The position numbers and the translations under genes were made by a program. The notes below the pieces were generated by a model. It made no database searches. It was not told the DNA's origin and was given only the letters and a program-made list of their open reading frames with translations. A stretch of 64,000 bases of DNA from Clostridiales bacterium NK3B98 (GTDB lineage Bacteria; Bacillota; Clostridia; Oscillospirales; Oscillospiraceae). This document shows, piece after piece, positions 50,606-58,848 of the stretch; within the stretch, counting starts at the first letter, position 1; each line of letters opens with the position of its first letter. Location: NCBI GenBank assembly GCA_000421005.1, contig ATWA01000008.1, positions 18,935-82,934 on the forward strand, written 5' to 3'.

Positions 50606-52489
50606 TTACCTCTTTACCCAATTCATTGCAACAGTCAGCGTACCATCCTCTTCCATGTGTCCCATCACTCGAATCACTTTGTCCGTGTAGTCCGTTGACT
50701 CATCGTAGCTGTAAATTTCACCGGATGACTGGCAAAACTCATAGTATGAATCTCCACACATAGGGCTTCCCATGCCGTAGGGCATCGGAGGTTGCTCAGT
50801 TCCCGGGGTTAGTTTGTATGTTCTTGCGTCATACCAATAGGCCTCACCCTGTTCCATTTTTCCGGCTCGGTTTAACATTTGTGCGGTTAGCTCTGCATTT
50901 TTCATGGCAAGCAAATCCGCAGTTTCCCGTGTATGCTCATTCTCTAGTGCCATATGAAGATAAACTCCAGCTGTCAATGCAACAGCCCACAAGCAGACTG
51001 TCCCCAGGACAAACCTGTCTCTCCGCTTATCTGTGGAAAAAATGCTGCCGTTTTTTCGAACGCTTTCCACACAAATCAGCGGTTTTTCTCCCACGCCAAC
51101 CGCCGTCGTCATGCCCAGGAACATCCAATAGTATGGAGCAGTATTATACACAGGATTTCCAAAACTGGCAGAAATCAAATATGCAACTGTTACACCAGCG
51201 GATGCAAGCACAAAGGGCTCCAGCTTCCGAAGCCGGTTCCACTGATGAACTGCAAGCGCCACCAGGGCGGATAGATACAGAATTAGGCCAGGTACACCGA
51301 GATAACCAGCAATCTGTAAGTATTCGTTATGAGGAGCGTCTCCCTCAGTGATGACATTGGCACCATAGAAGCCCTCAGGGCCAAAGCCGAACACTGGGCG
51401 CTGCTTGATTCGCTCCAATGTATCCATCCACTTAACAAAGCGCAGTGTTCCCGCATTGGCAGCCTCTTCCGAGCCTTCTACCACATTTTTGACATCAGTC
51501 CCAAGTTGCGCCATATTCCCTGAGAGCGCAGGAGCATTGTGGGCAAAGCCCAAATAGCTACACAGGGAGATTACTACAAACAGTACCACTGGCAGGAACA
51601 CAAAGGCATTGACTTTACGCCCACTCAAACTATAAAACAGATAAACCACCGGCAGAGCAAGAAACACCGCCAAATAGCAGCCGAAAGTATCGTTGACGAG
51701 TAGTGCGTAGACTGTCAGCGCAATCCCCGCAAGATAGCATCCCTTGATCGTTTTATGCACAGTCCCGTCATAGAGGTACAGACCCACAAAGGCCAGAATC
51801 CCCATACACAGCACATACCCCAGATGGTTGAACTGATTAAACACCACCGCACGCTGGGAGGGCATGCAGGCTCTCAAAAACTCATTTCCGCCCTCTTCCA
51901 GAAGCATGATCCCGGCAAGTAGAGCCGACAAAGCAGCATAGCAGCGCAAAATCAGTTTGCGCTGAAACTCCGTGTGGATCATGGCTGCACAAACAAACAC
52001 TCCCGCATAAACGAAATAGCTGAATAAGCCATCGTAGAGAACGCCTTCTCCAAACAACGCCCGGAAGAAGGAATCCGACATCAGACTGCAAATGCACGCC
52101 CAGGATAGTAACAAAAGCAGGATACAAAACCAAGGCTGATCCCGGATGCTATCCCGCTTAAATACTCTTGTAATTGAAAGAGCAGCACAAAGCAAGGCAT
52201 AACACAGTGTGACAATGCCCAAAACCTGAAACATCTTGCGATAAAAACCCAGAGGCTCAAGGTAATTGACCCCAAGATTATAGGTTCTAGCCGCTTCTGC
52301 AATACTTAGCCCTGGGAACAGCCTACCCGTCGCACCCATAGTTACATTGTACGCCATTTCTGCCAACGGAAGCAGACACCAGAGTAGAAGTAAGACAGAA
52401 GCAACGGTCTCCGAATGCTTGACCCAAAAAGCAAATTGATTTACTTGTAACCCCTGAGTTAGTGTATAATCACCGTTTCTCTGTATCAT
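50606..52489 (-). CDS. Wzy/O-antigen ligase-like membrane protein
   Basis: A 627-residue protein with about 12 membrane helices and a soluble C-terminal tail of about 110 residues. The large outer loop contains FGFGPEGFYGANVI followed by HNEYLQIAGYLGVPG, the Wzy_C signature of polymerases, O-antigen ligases and pilin oligosaccharyltransferases. It opens the polysaccharide locus and lies directly after pilA, with a terminator between. In Gram-negative bacteria a Wzy_C protein beside the pilin gene often glycosylates pilin; that role here is an inference. I chose the ATG at 52489, behind AAGGGA. No Wzx flippase is in the window. Confidence 0.82.
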   Translation of the reverse strand: MIQRNGDYTLTQGLQVNQFAFWVKHSETVASVLLLLWCLLPLAEMAYNVTMGATGRLFPGLSIAEAARTYNLGVNYLEPLGFYRKMFQVLGIVTLCYALLCAALSITRVFKRDSIRDQPWFCILLLLLSWACICSLMSDSFFRALFGEGVLYDGLFSYFVYAGVFVCAAMIHTEFQRKLILRCYAALSALLAGIMLLEEGGNEFLRACMPSQRAVVFNQFNHLGYVLCMGILAFVGLYLYDGTVHKTIKGCYLAGIALTVYALLVNDTFGCYLAVFLALPVVYLFYSLSGRKVNAFVFLPVVLFVVISLCSYLGFAHNAPALSGNMAQLGTDVKNVVEGSEEAANAGTLRFVKWMDTLERIKQRPVFGFGPEGFYGANVITEGDAPHNEYLQIAGYLGVPGLILYLSALVALAVHQWNRLRKLEPFVLASAGVTVAYLISASFGNPVYNTAPYYWMFLGMTTAVGVGEKPLICVESVRKNGSIFSTDKRRDRFVLGTVCLWAVALTAGVYLHMALENEHTRETADLLAMKNAELTAQMLNRAGKMEQGEAYWYDARTYKLTPGTEQPPMPYGMGSPMCGDSYYEFCQSSGEIYSYDESTDYTDKVIRVMGHMEEDGTLTVAMNWVKR

Positions 52490-52529
52490 TATTATCCGTT
52501 CCCTTTCATTTCTAAATAGGGATTTTTTC

Positions 52530-52567
52530 AAAACAAGGCCTCCGTCCCAATCTCTGAAACGGAGGCC
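52530..52567 (-). terminator. Rho-independent terminator after pilA
   Basis: A 9-bp perfect stem (52537-52545 with 52559-52567) followed on the minus strand by TTGTTTTGA and more A/T. It ends the core pilus operon before the polysaccharide locus. A promoter for the locus must lie within 52490-52535 or read through; I see only weak matches. Confidence 0.75.
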
Positions 52568-52654
52568 CATTCTTCCTATTTTGTCTCCTTACACTTTCCC
52601 GGGAGCATAGGGGACAACCTTATTTAAAGTACAGAGTACAACCAGACGACGAAA

Positions 52655-53080
52655 TTAACCTACCTCGTTTTCGAAAGCAACAGTCTTCACAACGCCGCTC
52701 TCGAACACAATCTGAATCTTCTGGCCCTTAACATCGCCTTTGGAGTACTTGATAATGCCGCCGGTGATGGCAGAAACATCAGACTTGCCGTCAGTAGCAG
52801 TGCCCTGACCGATTGCAACACCCTGACTATCAAGGCTGCCATCCTTATTGGGGTTGTAATAGCAGCTTGCGGGGAGATCGGTACCATCAGGCATCTGGCC
52901 GCTCAGAGCAGCGACCTGGCCAGCAGCATAAGCGCTACGCAGGTTGGCAATATCGGTGCCCTCCTTGGACTTCTCCAACTGGGTGGTGAACACGGGAATA
53001 GCAATAGCAACAAGCACAGCAATGATAGCCACCACGATCAGCAGCTCAGCAAGGGTAAAACCTTTATTATTCTTCTTCAC
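52655..53080 (-). CDS. pilA: Major type IV pilin
   Basis: A 141-residue prepilin with the ideal signal MKKNNKG followed by FTLAELLIVVAIIAVLVAIA (Phe +1, Glu +5). The outer domain is about 105 residues with a single Cys and many Gly/Ser/Asp. It has a strong AAGGAGG ribosome site. Its place at the end of pilB-pilT-pilC and its classic size mark it as the main fibre subunit. A 138-base leader with two hairpins precedes it, and a terminator follows. Confidence 0.92.
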   Translation of the reverse strand: MKKNNKGFTLAELLIVVAIIAVLVAIAIPVFTTQLEKSKEGTDIANLRSAYAAGQVAALSGQMPDGTDLPASCYYNPNKDGSLDSQGVAIGQGTATDGKSDVSAITGGIIKYSKGDVKGQKIQIVFESGVVKTVAFENEVG

Positions 53081-53123
53081 TGGAATTTTCCTCCTTATAG
53101 GATAATTTAGTTGTTTGTGTGTG

Positions 53124-53190
53124 GTGTGACATCCGGGAGTGTCACACGGCGGATAGGTACTATATTTTCTGACGATCCGGGAGTCGTCGG
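53124..53190 (-). other. Twin hairpins with an identical loop in the pilC-pilA gap
   Basis: Two stem-loops carry the same 8-base loop. As read on the plus strand, TCCGGGAG is at 53132-53139 (8-bp stem, 53124-53131 with 53140-53147) and at 53176-53183 (5-bp core stem, 53171-53175 with 53184-53188, extendable with one mismatch on the minus strand). The arms differ in sequence but pair in both, so the folding is not a simple repeat artefact. They lie between the pilC stop and the pilA ribosome site, on the pilA leader. Confidence 0.65.
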
Positions 53191-53218
53191 AAAACCAATG
53201 TAAGAAATGGGAAGCAAA

Positions 53219-54430
53219 TCACATCAGAGCGTACATGCTGAACATGGAGCCATAGATGGCGATGACGATAAAGCCCACCACGGCAGCCAGAAACACCAGC
53301 AGCGCAGGCTCCAGCTTGGCCATGGCGTCGTTGATCGCCTGTTCCAGCTCTGCGTCATAGTACATGGCGATGGTGTGGAGGGTGTCCTCCATCTCACCGG
53401 TCTCCTCGCCCACGGCGACCATGTCCACCAGAATGTCGGGCATATGGTCGATCTCCCGCATACACCCACCCAAGGAGTGACCTTCCTCCAGCTTGGCGGT
53501 GATCTTGCCTACTTCCTGATTCATGTAGTAGTTGTCCAGCGTCTTTGCGGTGATGCCGATGGCACGGACGATGGTGAGACCGGAGCCCAGTATGGTAGCC
53601 ATAGAGTTGGCAAACTGGCTTGCGGCGTTCAGCTCTGCGATATTTCCCATGATTGGGAGATCCAACTGCATCTTTGCGATCTTCAGTCTTCCTTCTTCAG
53701 TGTTATTATACAGCTTATAAACCAGAATTGCAAGAGCAATTATGCCGATCATAATAAAAATGTTATTTTTAAAAAAGTTGGATATCCCAATCAGCATTTT
53801 CGCCATAATGGGCATCTCGCCGCCCAGAGAATCGAAGATGGACATAAAGGTGGGAACCACCTTCACCATTAGCACGATCATGACCACCACGGCCACGCTG
53901 AGAATGAAGATGGGGTAGGAAAGGGCTCCCTTGACCCGGGCAGCCATTTTGGTCTGCTTGTCATAGTGCTGGTACATGGACTCGAAGGACTTGTCAATGT
54001 TACCGCTTTCCTCGCCAGCGCGGATAGTCTCCACGAAGGTGGTCGGGAGAACGCCGTCCCCCCGCTCCTGCATGCTGTTGGCCAAGCTGCGGCCGGCCTC
54101 CACGTCCTCCGCCACCTTGACCAGCATACCCTTCAGCACTTTATCCGTGGTCTTGTCCGCAATCAGATGTACGGTACGGGCAATGGGGATACCTGCCCTC
54201 AGGATGATGGCGAACTGGCTGCACATGACGGTAAACGCCTTGGGGTTTAGCTTTTTGCCGCCGATCTCCATGTTCAGAAGGCCGTCTTTGGCTTTGACCT
54301 CGGTGACCTTGAGCACAACGGAATACTCCCGCTTAATGCGGTCGATTACGTCGATCTCATTGAAGCCCTCCATAATCCCGTTGACCTTCTTGCCGCTCTG
54401 GGACAGGGCGGTGTATTTGTAAGTGACCAA
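53219..54430 (-). CDS. pilC: Type IV pilus platform protein PilC (probable TTG start)
   Basis: The inner-membrane platform protein that the PilB and PilT motors act on. The 403-residue protein has two GspF-type domains and three membrane segments. Landmarks are MCSQFAIILRAGIP, FVETIRAGEESGNIDKSFE and VDMVAVGEETGEMEDTL. No ATG is available at the start; TTG occurs at 54436 (too close to AGAGGTGA) and at 54430 (correct spacing), so I chose the latter. Confidence 0.93.
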   Translation of the reverse strand: MVTYKYTALSQSGKKVNGIMEGFNEIDVIDRIKREYSVVLKVTEVKAKDGLLNMEIGGKKLNPKAFTVMCSQFAIILRAGIPIARTVHLIADKTTDKVLKGMLVKVAEDVEAGRSLANSMQERGDGVLPTTFVETIRAGEESGNIDKSFESMYQHYDKQTKMAARVKGALSYPIFILSVAVVVMIVLMVKVVPTFMSIFDSLGGEMPIMAKMLIGISNFFKNNIFIMIGIIALAILVYKLYNNTEEGRLKIAKMQLDLPIMGNIAELNAASQFANSMATILGSGLTIVRAIGITAKTLDNYYMNQEVGKITAKLEEGHSLGGCMREIDHMPDILVDMVAVGEETGEMEDTLHTIAMYYDAELEQAINDAMAKLEPALLVFLAAVVGFIVIAIYGSMFSMYALM

Positions 54431-54482
54431 ATTCAATCACCTCTAAAATGGATATTTGTATTTCTACGCCGCTATCACAATC

Positions 54483-54578
54483 TTACATTGCGTTCTTCTT
54501 CACATACATGGGGTCGTGGGCAAAGTGCATGGCCACATCCCGAGCCACCTGACCGCCCCGCACCAGCCGAACCAGCGC
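54483..54578 (-). other. In-frame coding sequence downstream of the pilT TAG codon
   Basis: After the TAG at 54579-54581 the frame stays open for 31 codons to a TAA at 54483-54485. It reads like the usual PilT C-terminus: ALVRLVRGGQVARDVAMHF, then AHDPMYVKKNAM. With it the protein would be 348 residues, normal for PilT; TAG takes the place of the usual Gln in TMDQAL. Confidence 0.75.
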
Positions 54579-55529
54579 CTAATCCATGGTCTGTCCGCCC
54601 ACAGCGGCGGAGGTGGCGATGGTGTTGGCAATCTGGGGGGTGTTGCCGGCGCGAATCAGGTTACGGATGGCGTCGGTGACCATCATCATCTCACAGGCAA
54701 GCACACGTCCGCCGCCCTTGCGGGGAATGAGCTGCTGGGTAAGCACCGCCTGCAGGCACATGGAGAGCTGCAAACGGATCTGAATCTGCATGCCCTCGGG
54801 GAACACCTGCACAATACGGTCCACTGCGTCAGACGCAGAGCCGGTGTGGAGGGTGCCGAAGACAAGGTGTCCGGTCTCGGCGGCGGTGATAGCCGTCTCG
54901 ATGGTCTCCCGGTCACGCATTTCGCCGATGAGGATGACGTTGGGGTCTTCACGCAGGCTGGCACGAATGCCGGAGGCGAAGGTTGCGGTGTCCTTGCCCA
55001 CCTCACGCTGGTTGATGGCGCAGAGATCCGGCTTGTAGATGTACTCCACCGGGTCCTCCAGGGTCACGATATGGCTTTTCTGATTGTGGTTGATGTTGTC
55101 CAGCATGGCCGCCAGCGTGGTGGACTTACCGGAGCCGGTCTCGCCGGTGACCAGCACGATGCCCTTATGGAGGTCGGTCAGCTTCAGCGCCGCAGGGGGC
55201 AGCCCCAGCCCTTCCAGCTTGGGAATTTCCTCCCGCAGCAGACGCAGCGCCACAGAGGGGATGCCCTGCTGGCGGAAGATGTGGATACGGCAGCGGTTGC
55301 CGGCGAAGGTATTGGCGGTGTCCAGCTCGCCCACACGCTCGTATTCCTCCCAGCCGTCCTTGGCCAGATATTGAGCGTGCTCGATGCAGTCGTCCTGGGT
55401 CAGTTCCTCATCGTTCATGCTTTCCAGTCTGCCGTCCTTGCGGTACTTGGGGGGCAGACCGCATACCAGATGAATATCGGATGCGCCTTCCGCTTTGGCC
55501 TGTGCGACCATCTCATCTACTGTCATCAT
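54579..55529 (-). CDS. pilT: Pilus retraction ATPase PilT, ending early at TAG
   Basis: A hexameric ATPase that pulls pili back. The 316-residue protein has Walker A GETGSGKST (about residue 133), the Asp box VTLEDPVEY, Walker B NVILIGEMRD (about 200) and the His box GHLVFGTLHTGSASD. I chose the ATG at 55529, behind AGGAGG. The frame ends at TMD followed by TAG, 32 residues short of the family's end, and the missing tail follows in frame. Either a nonsense mutation has shortened the last helices or the amber codon is read through. The ATPase core is intact. Confidence 0.9.
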   Translation of the reverse strand: MMTVDEMVAQAKAEGASDIHLVCGLPPKYRKDGRLESMNDEELTQDDCIEHAQYLAKDGWEEYERVGELDTANTFAGNRCRIHIFRQQGIPSVALRLLREEIPKLEGLGLPPAALKLTDLHKGIVLVTGETGSGKSTTLAAMLDNINHNQKSHIVTLEDPVEYIYKPDLCAINQREVGKDTATFASGIRASLREDPNVILIGEMRDRETIETAITAAETGHLVFGTLHTGSASDAVDRIVQVFPEGMQIQIRLQLSMCLQAVLTQQLIPRKGGGRVLACEMMMVTDAIRNLIRAGNTPQIANTIATSAAVGGQTMD

Positions 55530-55561
55530 GGTTGCTTTCCTCCTGAGGTGTTTCTCTCGAA

Positions 55562-57274
55562 TCAATCGTCTTCGGCGGTCACACGGGTGACCTCGCTGAC
55601 GGTGGTAATGCCTTCCTTCACCAGACGGATGGCATTGTCACGCAGGGAGACGAAGCTGCCGTCGCCGTCGTCCTTCATCAGCACCTCTTCAATCTCCTTA
55701 CGAGAGGCACCTGCGGCAATCAACTGGCGCACAGGCCGGGTGATGACCAGCATTTCAAACACTGCGATTCGACCCTGATAGCCGCTGTTAAAGCAGTGGG
55801 GACATCCCTTGCCCCGGAAGAACTGCATTCCTTCCTCGAATTTCAGACCAATATCCTCCACTTCCTCCTCGGTGGGGGTGTAGGCCTCACGGCAGTTGGG
55901 ACAGATTTTACGCACCAGACGCTGGGAGATGATGCCCTTCATGGCGCTGGCGATCAGATAGGGCTGCACACCGATGTCCTTCAGACGTTCGATGGTGCCC
56001 AGAGCGTCGTTGGTGTGGATGGTAGAGAGCACAACGTGTCCGGTGATTGCGGCACGCATGGCGATCTCGGCGGTCTCGCCGTCACGAATCTCACCCACGG
56101 CCACAATGTCCGGGTCCTGACGGAGGATGGCACGGATGCCGCTGGCGAAGGTCATGCCGGTTTTTTCGTTGATGGGCACCTGATTGACGCCATCCACATT
56201 GTATTCCACCGGGTCCTCCAGCGTGACCAGATTCACGGTGTCGGTATTCAGCTCGTCGATGATGGTATACATGGTGGTGGACTTACCGGAACCGGTGGGG
56301 CCCACAATCAAAATCACGCCGTTGCGGCATTTTACCATCTTGTTATACTTTTTCAGGTCTTCACCGGTGAGGCCGATGGCCTCCTTGCTCACCCGGGTGC
56401 CGGACTTGTCCAGCAGACGGCACACGATCTTCTCGCCAAAGACGGTGGGCAGAGTGGAGACACGAAGGTCGAAGGCTTTGCCCTTAATACGCACGTTGAA
56501 GCGGCCGTCCTGAGGGATACGCCGCTCGGAGATGTCCAGACCTGCCATGATCTTCACACGGGAGATGACGGCGTTCTGCAAGTCCTTGGGGACGGTGAGG
56601 ATTTCACGCATCAGACCGTCGATACGCATACGGACCTTGAATTCCTTCTCCCGGGGCTCCATGTGAATATCACTGGAACGCTCGGTAATGGCACGCTCGA
56701 TGATGGAGTTCACCAGACGGATGGCGGGGGCGGAGTTGCCGTCGTCCCCCAGCTGATTGGAGACAAAGGCGCTGTCGGGAACGGAGATGTTCTCGCCGGA
56801 TGCCGCCGCCTCCCGCTTCATCTCCTCAATGGCCTTGGCGGCGCCCTCGTTGCCGTAGAGGATCATGATGGCGTGCTCCACGGCGCTGGCCGTGGCCACC
56901 ACAGGCACCACCTTACGGCGCACTGCCTTACGCACTTCCTCAATGGCGTAGAAGTTCATGGGGTCGCTCATGGCGAGGTACAGCTCGTCCTTGACCACCC
57001 GGACAGGAACCACCTGATATTGTCTCGCTATATTTTTAGGCAGGATCTGAGCCATCTCAATGGGAATGTCCACCTTGGTCAGATCCACATACTCAATGCC
57101 CAGCTGCATCTGCAGGGCGTTGATCAGGTCCTCCTCTGTGATGATCCCGTTGGAGATCAGCACCGAGCCAAGGCGCTGCTTCGTTCCCTTTTGCAGCTCC
57201 AGGCCACGCTGGAGGTCCTCTTCTGTTATCATTTTTGCTGCCAGAAGCAGTTCGCCCAAACGTCTGTAAGCCAT
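55562..57274 (-). CDS. pilB: Pilus extension ATPase PilB
   Basis: The motor for pilus assembly. The 570-residue protein has an N-terminal MshEN-type domain (about residues 1-150), LGELLLAAKMITEEDLQ being typical. The ATPase domain has Walker A GPTGSGKST (about 325), TLEDPVEYNVDGV, Walker B DIVAVGEIRDGE (about 390) and the His box GHVVLSTIHTNDA. A zinc site has CPNC and CPHC (about 456 and 490). The start at 57274 follows GAAGGTGA. First gene of pilB-pilT-pilC-pilA. Confidence 0.95.
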   Translation of the reverse strand: MAYRRLGELLLAAKMITEEDLQRGLELQKGTKQRLGSVLISNGIITEEDLINALQMQLGIEYVDLTKVDIPIEMAQILPKNIARQYQVVPVRVVKDELYLAMSDPMNFYAIEEVRKAVRRKVVPVVATASAVEHAIMILYGNEGAAKAIEEMKREAAASGENISVPDSAFVSNQLGDDGNSAPAIRLVNSIIERAITERSSDIHMEPREKEFKVRMRIDGLMREILTVPKDLQNAVISRVKIMAGLDISERRIPQDGRFNVRIKGKAFDLRVSTLPTVFGEKIVCRLLDKSGTRVSKEAIGLTGEDLKKYNKMVKCRNGVILIVGPTGSGKSTTMYTIIDELNTDTVNLVTLEDPVEYNVDGVNQVPINEKTGMTFASGIRAILRQDPDIVAVGEIRDGETAEIAMRAAITGHVVLSTIHTNDALGTIERLKDIGVQPYLIASAMKGIISQRLVRKICPNCREAYTPTEEEVEDIGLKFEEGMQFFRGKGCPHCFNSGYQGRIAVFEMLVITRPVRQLIAAGASRKEIEEVLMKDDGDGSFVSLRDNAIRLVKEGITTVSEVTRVTAEDD

Positions 57275-57311
57275 TGTGTCACCTTCTAAAACTGCACATA
57301 ATCCTGAGTAC

Positions 57312-57340
57312 ATTCTACACGAGTAGTCATTAGATTGCAA
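57312..57340 (-). promoter_or_regulatory. Promoter of the core pilus operon
   Basis: On the minus strand TTGCAA (57335-57340) and TAGAAT (57312-57317) have a 17-base spacer and lie 38 bases upstream of the pilB start. Confidence 0.75.
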
Positions 57341-57371
57341 GCGTAATTATATACTTTTCTGTCCCGGTCTG

Positions 57372-58466
57372 TCAATCCTTCTTTTCCATGCACTCCAAAT
57401 AGGTCAGCCCCGCCGCCCGGGCGAACAGTCTTGCCCCCGCAACCGCCTCCTGCAGGGTATTTCCGCTGGTGCCTACCTCCACCAAAAGGGAGCCTGCAGT
57501 CATGTGCTGGTTGAATCTCTGGCTTCGTAAGTTCACCGGGCGGGGCAAACCGGGGTCAATATCCAACATTCTGCCCTGTATGTGGGCGGCCAGGGTCAAA
57601 TTGTCCTGCCACCGGGGGTGCTCCAGCCCTCCGTCGTCGGTGCCCACCACCAGCATCACCTGCGCCACCTGTTCCCCGTCTACCGTGTCCGTGACCGGGT
57701 ATTCCGTTCCGTCCGCCCCGATCAGAGCGTCCCGGTGGACATCCAGCACCGCCCGGATGGTGGGATATTGTTCCAGCATGGCGGCAATCCCCTTCAGGGA
57801 GCGCCCATAAGAGCCGTTGTAGCCGGGATAGTCATAAAGGCTGGTGTCATGGATCACCTGCAGCCCCATCTCCTCCAAAACCGCCTTGATCTCCTCCCCC
57901 ACCCGGATCATGTTGTGTTCCTCGTCGGTGGTGCGGGCATGGTCTGAGGGGGCATATTCGTCCCCGTCCGCCATGGAATAGGCTTCGGTGCCATGGGTGT
58001 GCATAATCAGAATTTGGGGTCCCTCCCCTTCCAGCGTCAACTCCACAGGGCGGTCCAGATAGTCCCCCAGCTCCAGCTCGATATGGTCGGTGGAGTTGGT
58101 CAGCTCCAAATCATCTGCGTCTGCGCCCATGGGCGGGATGTCCTCCGTGCTTTCGTCAGGCTCCTGTTTCGGCGTTTCCTCTGCGGTTTCTTCCGGAACT
58201 TCCTCCTCCGGCGCTTCCAGCAGGTGAAACAGCATGGATGGACGCTCCTGCTCTGTGGTCGGCGGCTCCTCTTCCCGCTCCGGCTCTTCCGTCTGCGCCG
58301 CTTGAACCGGTGGACGGCACACCGTCACCGACTGTTCCATCAGCTTTTTGGCAGCCGCCCGGCGGGCAAACAGCACCGCATCCCCCCGAAACGGCCACAG
58401 ACTCACCGTCAGCCATGCCATCCCCGCCGCCGCTGCCAGCGCCAGTCTGCCCTGTTGTCCTCTCAT
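57372..58466 (-). CDS. spoIIP: Stage II sporulation protein P
   Basis: A membrane-anchored peptidoglycan hydrolase needed for engulfment during sporulation. The 364-residue protein has an N-terminal membrane helix, a Glu/Pro-rich linker (about residues 60-115) and the SpoIIP catalytic domain. Zinc and active-site motifs include ILIMHTHGTEAY, VLDVHRDAL and LLVEVGTSGNTLQEA. The start is uncertain: ATG at 58466, GTG at 58469 or ATG at 58499; GGAGG lies nearest the first two. A sigma-E-like promoter is just upstream. The gene indicates an endospore-forming lineage. Confidence 0.93.
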   Translation of the reverse strand: MRGQQGRLALAAAAGMAWLTVSLWPFRGDAVLFARRAAAKKLMEQSVTVCRPPVQAAQTEEPEREEEPPTTEQERPSMLFHLLEAPEEEVPEETAEETPKQEPDESTEDIPPMGADADDLELTNSTDHIELELGDYLDRPVELTLEGEGPQILIMHTHGTEAYSMADGDEYAPSDHARTTDEEHNMIRVGEEIKAVLEEMGLQVIHDTSLYDYPGYNGSYGRSLKGIAAMLEQYPTIRAVLDVHRDALIGADGTEYPVTDTVDGEQVAQVMLVVGTDDGGLEHPRWQDNLTLAAHIQGRMLDIDPGLPRPVNLRSQRFNQHMTAGSLLVEVGTSGNTLQEAVAGARLFARAAGLTYLECMEKKD

Positions 58467-58503
58467 CACGCCGCACCGCCTCCTTCGTGACTGCATCACA
58501 GGG

Positions 58504-58533
58504 ATTCTATGCCGCCCCCGGCCGGGATTATGC
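58504..58533 (-). promoter_or_regulatory. Sigma-E-like promoter upstream of spoIIP
   Basis: On the minus strand GCATAAT (58527-58533) and CATAGAAT (58504-58511) are 15 bases apart. This is close to the mother-cell sigma-E pattern (KMATATT, then CATACAMT, with about 14 bases between). spoIIP is sigma-E controlled in Bacillus subtilis. Confidence 0.45.
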
Positions 58534-58787
58534 CAATTGTACCAGTAGTTAGCGCAGGTGAATTAGGCATTGACAGAAATGCACAATCCGGGTAAAATGT
58601 ATGTGGATTATTTTGAAAGACGGTAGTCTGTCTGCGGGCAGGCTCATGAGGGCTGTTTTTCAACGTCACTTCCACAGGCGGCACACGAAGCGGCATTGCT
58701 GCGCACTCTATAGGGAAGCAGGAGACACAGCCTGCCCCGCTTCACCGTCGTCTGTCTCTTTTTGCCGCAAATCATCAAAACTGACTG

Positions 58788-58808
58788 TCGGTCACAGCCA
58801 TTGACCGA
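58788..58808 (+). promoter_or_regulatory. Inverted repeat upstream of rny
   Basis: Seven-base arms TCGGTCA and TGACCGA flank a 7-base centre, 40 bases before the rny start. It could be an operator or a short RNA hairpin. The rest of the 58534-58848 gap holds no gene I can support. Confidence 0.3.
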
Positions 58809-58848
58809 ACCCACAGAAAACTGAATAAGGAGGTGTATCTGTTTCATC

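Noticed and set aside
53081..53218. Cyclic di-GMP riboswitch in the pilA leader
   Set aside because: Clostridia often have one before pilus genes, but the leader lacks the conserved core of either known class and consists mainly of the two simple hairpins.
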